NCBI GenBank assembly: GCA_048213135.1
Contig: PS015206.1
Span: forward strand, 1 to 21,832
From: Reclinomonas americana ATCC 50394
Taxonomy: Eukaryota > Jakobida > Jakobea > Jakobida
Length of the DNA stretch: 21,832 nt
Direction: 5' to 3'
In this document: one piece after another, positions 1-9,600 of the stretch
Numbering within the stretch: position 1 is the stretch's first letter
Layout of the letters: each line of letters opens with the position of its first letter
Position numbers and translations under genes: made by a program
Notes under the pieces: generated by a model
Told to the model about the DNA's origin: nothing
The model's database searches: none
Seen by the model: only the letters and a program-made list of their open reading frames with translations

Positions 1-284
1 GGGGGAGGGGAAGGGTGTGGGATAGGGGAAGGGCGGGGGTGACCAAGCATTTGTGGTCACGTGCGTCGTGAGAGACTGTTTTCGTGTCGATTTGTGTGTC
101 AGCTGTGGCTGCAATTGTATTTTGTATTGGTGATTGTTACTGCGTGAACCAGTGCAGTCAAATGTGAGAGTGATTAGTGATTGGCTGCGTGTACGTGGGT
201 GGAAGAAGAATGAGGCGTCTGCATGTGGAATGTCGCGATTCGTGCACCATCTCTCGTCCCTTATCTTCCTTTCCCCTTCCGCAG
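1..284 (+). other. Probable intron of the upstream acidic-protein gene
   Basis: This stretch precedes the first supported exon. It ends in a pyrimidine-rich tract and a CAG acceptor at 282-284, after which a clean reading frame opens. I see no convincing exon, RNA gene or promoter motif inside it. The first 40 bases are G-rich, as in the starts of the long introns elsewhere in the window. The donor must lie before base 1 or be one of several GTGA/GTAC strings here that I cannot choose between. Confidence 0.5.
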
Positions 285-1176
285 GCCGGCAAGCTGAAGA
301 AGAAGAAGGGCCTGCTCGTGCCCGGCGGCGGCATCATCATCGAGGACGGTGGTGCTGGACCGAGCGATGCAACTTCAGCGGCCGCGCCGGAAGCCGACGC
401 GGGAGAGATGCTGCTCGACGACGACGTTGCCGAGGCGGGCGAGGAGGCCGTCGCGGCAGCGGTCCCGGGTCTGGCCACGCTGTTGACTGAGGTGCAGTGG
501 CGCGAGGTGCTCACCGATGTGCTGGACATGTTGGACATTGTCGAGAGCAAGCGATCGCATGGTGAGAGCGTCGATGGTGATGGAACCGTTCCTCTCAATT
601 CTCGCTCATCTCACGTCCTGCTTCCCAGTGACCCTTGTCCCCGGCTCTCTGGCCACCCGCAAGCCCAAGGTGAAGCGACCATCCGTGTCTCGCGCACCGC
701 TGCCCGACGATGGCTCCCGAGGCGGCGCCGGCGGTTCTGCCGGCACACCCGAGGACGGCGAGCGTCGCGGCATCAAGCGCTCACGCGACGAGATGGCCGC
801 CGAAGGCGAAGAGTTTGGCGACGAAGAGGAAGAGGAGGAAGAGGAGGACGCCGAAGACGAGGAATTCGAGGAGAATGGCGGCGACGGCAACGGCCTGGGC
901 GGCCTCGTTGTACCACCAGCACCGAGTCACAAGTTTGACGACGACGATGGCGACGAAGGCGGCGAAGGAATGGCGGCTGACGACGAAGAAGAGGCTCTCG
1001 AGGACGACGACGACGACGATGGCGACGGTGGCGCGTATGGCAATGCCAAGGCGCCTGCTGCCTCCAAGCCCGCGTTCGACGACGATGAGCTGCTGGACGA
1101 CGACGACGACGATGCCAATGGCGAGCCACCAAACAAGATGCGTCGGACAGGCGGCTCTCCGCGACATGTGAGATGA
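285..1176 (+). CDS. Unrecognised protein with acidic C-terminal tail (3' end of gene)
   Basis: Two exons are supported: 285-561 and 629-1176, joined by a 67-nt intron (donor GTGAGA, acceptor CCCAG) in phase 1. Together they encode 274 residues ending at TGA 1174-1176, and the 5' part of the gene lies outside the window. The order is: a basic patch (KLKKKK), a glycine/acidic linker, a helical stretch around LLTEVQWREVLTDVLDMLDI, a basic region (TRKPKVKRP), then about 140 residues dominated by runs of Glu and Asp with a short KRSRDE motif, and a basic end (KMRR). Acidic tails of this kind occur in many nuclear, chromatin and nucleolar proteins, so a nuclear location is only an inference. I do not recognise a family. 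Splicing is well supported because both exons keep strongly coding-like composition in the joined frame. Confidence 0.7.
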
Positions 1177-1317
1177 TCTGGTGGGATAAGGAGAGAGACA
1201 GAGAGAGAGAGAGAATTCATAGTGGCGACAGCAAGAAGAACACAAAAAAAGTGAAAACGAATCGCATTTGGTATTTGTAATAATTATGGGCGATGTGAGC
1301 AGAGAGCTCTCGCGCGC

Positions 1318-1357
<40 letters not shown>

Positions 1358-1608
1358 TCTGAGTGTCTCTCTCACTCTCTGCGTGTGTGTATGTGTAGGC
1401 AAGTGATCAGCGGCCTCTGTTTGTGCAACGACAACAGAGACAACAGCAGCAACAAGTGTCGTTTGCAGTCGTCGAGTCGCCGCCTCCTCCAGAAGTTGAG
1501 AGAAGAGAGAGAGAGAGAGAGAGAGATAAAGGGGAAGAGAGAAGAGAGAGAGAAAGAGAGAGAGAAAGAGAGATGCATTGAGATCAATTGATGTGTGTGT
1601 GTGAGTGT

Positions 1609-1652
<44 letters not shown>

Positions 1653-1798
1653 GAGAGAGAGTGGAGATCTCTGAGAGAGAGAGAGAGAAAGAGAGAGTGA
1701 GAGAGAGAGAGAGATACGAAAGAGAACGAGCGAGGAGCGGAAGAGCGTGCGGAGAGCTCCTGTTCTGCTGTATTCTTGCTCGGCGTGTGTTTATGTAT

Positions 1799-1837
<39 letters not shown>

Positions 1838-2368
1838 CGAGAGAGAGAGAGAGGCGATGTTGGCTGGAACAGGGCTGCAAGATTAGAAGGAACGAGGAGC
1901 GGAAGTCTGCATTCTTGAGCTGCATTTGTGTGCTTCGTTCTTGCTTTGCGTGCGTGTGTGCATGAGAGAGAGAGAGAGAGAGAGCGTTGTCTGTGCTCGA
2001 GTACGGGGGCGAGGAGGGGTGGCGAGACTGAGAAGGCGCGGAGAGTGCAAGTCTGCATTCTTGTGCTGCAAGATCGAGGGTGAGAGCGTTTGTGCGTCTG
2101 TATGCTTGATATGCGTGTGTGTATGAGAGAGAGAGAGAGAGCGTGCACGTAGTCTGTGCTCTGGGAGAAGTGCCAGGGTGCATTCTTGTGCTGAGAACGC
2201 AGTTTGTGCACCTTTGTTGTTGCTTGGCGCGTGTGAGAGAGAGCGTAGGCATGTTCGTCTTTGGAGGAAGGCCAGGTATGACAGAGAAGTTGAAACACAT
2301 GTCTGCCCTCGAGAACCGGGAATTGAGAGCTTCTCAAATTCTGCTCCTCTCACTAATCCTTCCGCCAG
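1177..2368. repeat. Low-complexity island of GT/GA microsatellites between two same-strand genes
   Basis: No gene is supported here. It holds (GT)n at 1321-1356 and about 1592-1649, (GA)n-rich tracts near 1503-1575, 1664-1715 and 1801-1853, and a degenerate tandem repeat at 1738-2253. The last bases (2345-2368) are the pyrimidine tract and CAG acceptor of the first visible RPC2 exon, so the downstream part is probably RPC2 intron. The 5' exons of RPC2 would be expected in or before this region, and I could not find them. Confidence 0.75.
1738..2253. repeat. Degenerate tandem repeat, about four copies, each ending in a GA tract
   Basis: Four related blocks begin near 1738, 1897, 2040 and 2165. 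Each contains a variant of TGCATTCTTG followed by a TGTGC/TTGC-rich segment, then GCGTGTGTGTATG or similar, then (GA)n. The period is roughly 125-155 bp because the GA tracts differ in length. Minus-strand open frames here merely read through the repeat. Confidence 0.7.
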
Positions 2369-5300
2369 ATACACCAACATTTACGTGGATGGCCCCTCCG
2401 TGGAGGACGCCAACATGTCGGAGCCAAAGGAGATCTCACCGCAGGCGTGCCGCTTGCGCGATCTCACGTACTCGGGCATTGTCAAGGTCTACCCCTCACG
2501 CGCCTTTTGCGAATCGCCTCTTTCGATTGTCTCACCTCCCTCGCCCCGCACGCAGGTGGACTTGGAGTACACGCAGAACAACCGCATCATCGAGAGGAGG
2601 GGTGTGCCCATTGGTGAGCCCTCCCGCTCTTCTCTCTCCCGCTTCCCCTCTCCCATTCTTGCTCACCTCCTTCTTGCTAAGGCCGCATGCCCATCATGTT
2701 GCGCTCCTGCAAGTGCGTGCTCACGGGCAAGTCCGAAGAGGAGCTGGCCACCCTCGGCGAGTGCCCGATCGATCCAGGTCTGCGAAATGACGTGTCACTC
2801 CACCCTTGTGCCCCAATCGCGCTCACTCTGTTGTTGATTGCAGGTGGCTACTTTATCGTCAAGGGCGTGGAAAAAGTGGTGCTCATTCAGGAGCAACTGA
2901 GCAAGAATCGCATCATTGTCGAGCAAGACTCGAAGGGCGCGATTGTGGCAACGGTCACGTCGTCGACGGCGGAGCGCAAGACGCGGTCGAGTGTGGCGGT
3001 GAAGAATGGGCGTTTCTTCCTGCAGAACAACTCGTTCTCGGAGGACGTGCCCATTGTCATTGTGCTGAAGGCGATGGGGGTGGAGACGGATCAGCAGATT
3101 GTGCAGCTGGTGAGGCGGCGGAGAAGGGGGAAGAAAGAAAGGAGAAGGGGGTAAAGGGGGAGAATAGGGAAGGGGGGAAGGGGAGGGGGGAAGCGGTATG
3201 GGGAGGAGAGGGAGACTAGAGGTGGTATGATGAGATGATGGGGAGGAAGTGCAACGAGAAGTACGAGGATGCGAAGATGAGGAGCGGAGGAGAGGGAGAC
3301 AGGGAGAGTAGCGGCGGAAAAGGAAAGGGAAGGGGAAAGAAAGAGGGGACAGGGGAAAGGGCAAGGGAGAGTGAGGAGAGCAGGGAGAGGAAGCGCTACG
3401 AGAAGACGAGGAGCTGAGGAGAGTGAGAATTAGAGTGGAGGAGGATGGGCAAGGTGGAGAAAAAAGAAACAGGGGAGAATGACAGCAAATGCAGAGAAGC
3501 GCGAAGACGAGAACAATAAGTAGCTTAATCAAGAGAAGAAAATGGCAAGTAGATGAACGCGATTGGCGAGAAGAAAGCGATGGAGAGAAGAAAAAAGAAG
3601 AGCGAGGAAGAGGAGAAGTGACGGTACCAAGACGAGGGGGAGAACAAGAACGAAGATTCACGAGAAATCGACACAATTGTTAACAGCATGAGTGAGATGG
3701 AGTAGAAGACCAGAAAAAAGAGGGAAAGAAGGCAAGAGCGTGAACTACGAGGACAGCTGCGGTTTCGGTAGCAGCACCTTCGGGTGGCAGAAGCAGAATA
3801 AGATGAGTAGGAAGGAGTGATGATTTATTCGACGAACAGAAGGGTGGAATGACGGCGTAGAATTTGGGGGGGGGGGAGAATAAGAACGAAGATTCACGAG
3901 AAAGCGACACGATCAATAAGAAAAGAGGGGAAGAACGAGGACTACGAAGACAGCTGCAATTGCGGGAACAACATCTTTGGGAAGTATCAAGGGAGGAGAA
4001 GGAGGAGAAGGAGAATTAGGGCGAGGAAGAAGAGGGGACGATAAAGAAGATCTGGGCGCGGATAATGATGAACATCGAGAGACAGGATTATTAGAGATCT
4101 CACCCCCTTTCCCCTCCACGCAGGTCGGCTCCGACGCACAATATGCCAATGCGCTGTCGTCGTCGTTGGAGCACGCCGCCCAGGAGACAGTCAACAATGT
4201 CAAGTCGGCGCTGGACTGGATTGGCGCACGCATCAAGCTGTCCAAGACGCCGTTCACTGTGAAGAAGACCAAGGTACGTCTCCATCGCGCCGCTGCTCCC
4301 AAGTAGGCTGCTCACTTTTTCTGTCGTCGCAGGATGAGCAAGCGCGTGAGTTGCTGGCGACCATGATCTTCAACCACGTGCCCGTCGAGCACTACGACTT
4401 CCGCATGAAGGCCGTCTTCATTGCCGTGATGCTGCGACGCATGATTCAGGCCGAAGATGATCCGTCGTCCCTCGACGACCGCGACTATTACGGAAACAAG
4501 AGGCTGGAGCTGTTGCGTGACATGTCCACTAGTAAGCAGCCTCTTGCTGCGACTGCACGTGCCCCCGCTGGTCAGCCGCGGGGGAGAGCCTCTCCCCAAC
4601 ACCCTATCTTCCTTCTTCACACGATTTCCTTCTATTTTACATTCCCTCACCCGTCGACGCAGTGCGGGGCAGCTCATTTCGCTGCTGTTCGAGGATCGCT
4701 TCAAGCAGCTGAACAATGAGATGGTGCGCGTGGCGGATCAGCATTTGGCGAAGCAGAAGGCGCAGGCGTTTGAGCCGGAGAAGTTTATTCGGACGGACAC
4801 GATTACCAATGGGTTGGTGCAGGTGAGCTGAGGGGGGAAGCGGGAAGGGAGAAGGGGGGAGGGGGAAGGGGGGAAGAGGAAAGTGATGGAAGAGGAGAAC
4901 AAGAGGAGAGAAAGGGAAATGGGGAAGAGTGAGCACGGAAAGAGAAGAAAGAGGAAAGTGAAGTAGGAGGAGAGGAAGGAAGATGGACTGAAGAGAAGAA
5001 CATGCCATGAGAACAGGAATGGAGTGAAGAAAGAAAGAGGGAGAGGGAAAGAAATGGAAGGAGGAGGCGAGGAGGAGAGGAAGGAAGATGGACTGAAGAG
5101 AAGAACATGACATGAGAACAGGAATGAAGAAAGAAAGAGGGAGAAAGGGAATGGGGGAGAGGGAAAGAAATGGAAGGAGGCGAGGAGGAGGGGACGGGAA
5201 ATAGACTGAAGAGGAGAACAGGAACCGAGAATAGGAATGAAACGAAGAAAGACAGAGGGGGAAAGAGAGGCGAGCGGAGCTAGAGCGAGGAGTGGAATTT

Positions 5301-6609
5301 TGCTAAACGAAAACGCAGGAGAGCGTGCTATGTGAGAGATTACAAGAAGACAGTGAGCTCGTGATTGTAAGGAAGAGGAATCATGATGAAGCGCTAAATG
5401 GTGGATCACGGCACGTAGATGAGAGGAGAGGGAAAGCGATTATGGGCGTGAGGAAGTGGAAAGAAAGGAGACGTGTGTTGCAAGAGGATGAGAAATATTG
5501 GGAAGAGAGGAGGGAGAGGAAGGTAGAGAGGGGATGCAGAATATGGGTGAGGTGCATGGTGGTGTGGGAGGGATGCAGTGAGCAGGGCCACGCGAGCTCA
5601 TTCTCCCTCTTCCTCGCTTACCTCCCTCTCTCCCTCTCTCTCCCCGTTTCTCAATTCATCGCACACAGGCCATGAGCACCGGCAACTGGGTGATCAAGCG
5701 CTTCAACATGAACCGCGCCGGTGTCACGCAAGTGCTCAATCGGCTCTCCTTTATCGCCGCGCTGGGCATGATGACGCGCATTCAGTCGCAGTTTGAGAAG
5801 ACGCGCAAGGTCTCCGGTCCGCGCTCGCTGCAGCCGTCGCAGTGGGGTGTGCTGTGTCCGAGTGATACACCAGAGGGTGAGGCGTGCGGGTTGGTCAAGA
5901 ATTTGGCGTTGCTGACGGTGGTCACCACGGATGAGGATGAGGAGCCGATTGTGCAGTTGGTGATGAATTTGGGGGTGGAAGGTGTGTGTGGGGGAAAGGG
6001 AAGGGAGGGGAGGGAGGGAGGGAGGGAAGGAGGAGGGAAGGGGGAAAGGGAGGGGTGAATGGTTGAGGGAGGAGGAAAGGGAAAGAAGAAGAGAGAGAGA
6101 GAGAGAGAGAGAGAAAGAAGGTGAAGGGACACGGATACTCAATCGTTTACAATTCGCGTGCTGCAGACATTGGCCTGCTCAGTGGCGACGACATGCATTC
6201 AGATACGGCGTATGTCATTTTCCTGAACGGTCTCGTCCTCGGCACGCATCGCTTCCCCGATCAGGTTCGGATTGAAATTGGTCTCCTTCACTCTTCTGCT
6301 GCTCACTTGCATCACTCTCAGTTCCACGCCACATTCCTCGAGTTGCGGCGCGCCGGCCGCATCAAGGCCTACGTGTCCATCTACCGCAACGACATTCAGC
6401 GCTCCATTCACATTGCGTCGGATTCGGGTCGCCTCTGTCGCCCGCTCATTATTGTCGATCGCGACGGGCAGCCGCGTGTGCGTGAGCATCACATTCAGGA
6501 GCTGCGCGAGGGTGTGAGGACTTTTGAGGTTCGGGAAGGGGAAGGGAGGGAGAGAAAAGAGAGAAGAGAAGAGAAGAGAGAGAGGGAGAGAGAAGAGAAG
6601 AGAGAGAGG

Positions 6610-6646
<37 letters not shown>

Positions 6647-9600
6647 AATAGAGAGAGATAGAGAGAGTGTGTGTGTGCGTATGGCTGTATTGTTTGTTTG
6701 TTGATTTTTGTTACTTTGTTGTTTATTGATTGTATGCTTGCTTGTTTGTGTGGTGTGCGAATGTGTTTGTGCCTCATTGCCAGACAATCTCTCTGTAAAT
6801 CTGTTCTGTGTGATGCTCACCCTCCCCTCTCTCTGCAGGACTTCATCACCGACGGCCTCATCGAGTACGTGGACGTCAACGAGCAAAACAACTGCCTGAT
6901 TGCCATTCGCGAGTCGGACATTGCGGTGGACCCGCGAGGCAGCCGGGGCACGACGCACTTGGAGATTGAGCCGTTGACGTTGTTGGGTGTGTGCGCCGGT
7001 ATTATTCCGTACCCGCATCACAACCAGAGCCCGCGAAACACGTATCAGTGTGCCATGGGCAAGCAGGTGCGGGGGGAATTGTTTTGCAGGGCTGAGGAGT
7101 GGATTGCTGACAATGTGTGTGTCCGTCCTTGTGTCCTCAATGCAGGCCCTCGGCAACATCGCCTACAACCAGATGAAGCGCATCGACACGCTGCTGTACT
7201 TGCTGGTGTACCCGCAAAAGCCGCTGGTCAAGACGCGCACCATCGAGTTCATCAACTTTGAGAAGTTGTCGGCCGGGCAGAATGCGTCGGTGGCCGTCAT
7301 GTCGTACTCGGGGTACGATATTGAGGATGCGATTATTATGAATCGGGCGTCTCTCGACCGTGGGTTTGGGAGGTGCATTGTGATGCGCAAGTATGCGACG
7401 ACGCTGAGGAAGGTGCGTGGGGGGCGAAGGGGGGATTATGGGGAAGGGGAAGGGAAGGAAGGGAGAGAGTCAAAGGTTGGAGAAGGAAGAGATGGGATTG
7501 GAGAGGAAGGAAGGAAGAGTCAATTGAGAGTGGGAGAGAGAGTCGATGGTTGGAGAAGAGAGGAGTGGGATTGTGTCGACGGAGGATTGGGAGAAGGGGA
7601 AAGAAGAAGGAAGGAAGGGGTTATGGAGAGAGAGAGAGAGAGAGTCGGAGGTTGGACAAGAGAGAATCATTGGAGGAATGGGAGAAGGGGAAAGGTGGAG
7701 GAAAGGGGGGTTATGGAGAGAGAGTCGATGGGTTGAGACGAGAGGAGTCGGATTGTGTCGAGGAAAGGCATTGGAAGAATGGTAAATGTGGAATGGGGAA
7801 GGAAGGAATCGATGGTTGCAGAAGAGAGAAGTGGGGTAGTCATTGGAGAAATGAAAGAAGGGAAAGGGGGGCATGAGAGGGTTATGGAGAGTGGGAGAGG
7901 AGGAGGGAAAGGTATGATTGCGTCGACGGAAGTCACTGGAGGATTGGGAGAAGGGGAAAGGAGAGAGAGAGGGAGAGTCGAAGGTTGGAGAAGAAGGAAG
8001 TGGGATGTATCGAGGGTAGTCATTGGACGAATGAAAGAAGGGAAAGGGGGGCATGAAAGGGTTATGGAGAGTGGGAGAGGAGGAGGGAAAGGTAGGATTG
8101 CGTCAACGGAAGTCATTGGAGGATTGGGTGAAGGGAAAAGGGAAAGAAGAAAGGAGTAATGGAAGGAGACTGTCGATGGTTGGAGAAGAGAGAAGTGGGA
8201 TTGTGTCGAAGAAAGTCATTGGAGAATGAGAGAGGGGAAAGGGGAAGGAAGGAATGGGTTATGGAGAGAGTCGAAGTTGGAGAAGAGAAGAGTGGGATTG
8301 CGTCGAACGGAGAAGGGGAAGGGGAAAGAATGAAAGGGTTATGGAAAGAGGGTCGCAGGTTGGAGAAGAGAGAAATGGGATTGCATCGACTTGGAGACAG
8401 GGAGAAAGAGACGTACAATGAGGTGGACAGTGAGTTAGAAATGGTCGAAGGCGAAGTACGGGTACATAAATAGGGAAACAGATAGCGCCGAGCAAGTTGT
8501 CGTGCAATTGTTGATCCGTCTTTCTTTGTGCAGTACGAGAATGGAGCGATGGATCGCGTCGCGCCGCCGCCGACAAACCCAGACGACATTAACTACAAGC
8601 GCATGTCGGGTCTCGGTGTGTTGTCACTCTCTTACCACATTCTTTTCCTTCCGTTCACTGACCGACATCCACGCAGACACGGACGGCATGATTGCACCTG
8701 GATCCAAGGTCAAGCCGAACGATATTATGGTCAACAAGTACACTCCGAGATCGACCAGCAATGTCGGGTGCGTTTGGCTTCTCCCTTCTTACGCGTCTCT
8801 CCATCCACTCACCTCCCGTCCGCCGCCAGTCGAACATCGGACCCTGGATACGACAAGGCGCCGGTCTCCTTCAAGGGCGCGCAGCAGGCGGCCGTCGACC
8901 AGGTCCTCATTTCGCAGTCGCACGAGGACAACTACGTGATCAAGATTCTCATTCGCGACACTCGTCGACCGGAGCTGGGCGACAAGTTTTCCAGTCGACA
9001 CGGTCAAAAGGGCGTGTGTGGCCTCATTGTGCAACAGAGCGACATGCCGTTCAGCGAGCGGGTTGCGTGGAGTCGTCTTGTTGTCATCGAATCCCCTTCT
9101 TTGTTGCTGTCCTCACGCCATCGAGCAGGGCATTGTGCCGGATCTGATTATGAATCCGCATGGGTTCCCGTCGCGCATGACGGTGGGCAAGCTGATTGAG
9201 TTTATCGCGGGCAAGGCGGGTGTGTTGGAGGGGCGGTTTGGGTATGGCACGGCGTTTGGCGGGGACAAGGTGGAGGATATCAGTCGGGTGTTGATTAGGA
9301 AGGGATTCAATTATGCTGGGAAGGTGAGCGGGGGAATGTGAGGGGAAGGGGGGTGGAGGAGAAGGGGGAGGAGGGGAAGAGAGTGTGAAGCGGGGGATTA
9401 AGCGAAAGAAAAGTGATGCAAAGGGTGAGATTGGAAGGGACAAGAGATGTGCTGATTGTAAATGAGAAGTGTGGAGAGTAGGACGAGTGAATATCTGACG
9501 GGGAAGATTTGCTTCGGAAATAACTGGAGATGGAGAGTGAGGGTGGGGAAGATATGGGAGAAAAGAGAGGTGCTGTGAATTGTGAAGTTCAACGGAAGGA

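Noticed and set aside
1372-2380. Minus-strand frames of 165-321 codons with Ser-Leu and Thr-His runs
   Set aside because: They are GA and GT microsatellites translated as SLSL and THTH, with no non-repeat coding content.
2415-2417. ATG at 2415 as the genuine RPC2 start
   Set aside because: Residues upstream of it in the same exon ([12 protein letters not shown]) are conserved in the family, and a good acceptor precedes them.
6265-6290. GGTTCG string resembling a tRNA B box or internal Pol III promoter
   Set aside because: The match to GGTTCRANNCC fails after the first six bases, there is no A box or cloverleaf, and the site is an exon-intron boundary.
7373-8159. Several open frames on both strands within the 1.1 kb RPC2 intron
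   Set aside because: They lie in purine tandem repeat between exons whose join matches the RPC2 family; composition is Arg/Glu/Gly or Pro/Ser/Phe-rich.
7540-8405. CRISPR-like repeat-spacer array
   Set aside because: Units are degenerate, variable in length and purine-biased throughout, without unique spacers, and the DNA is eukaryotic.
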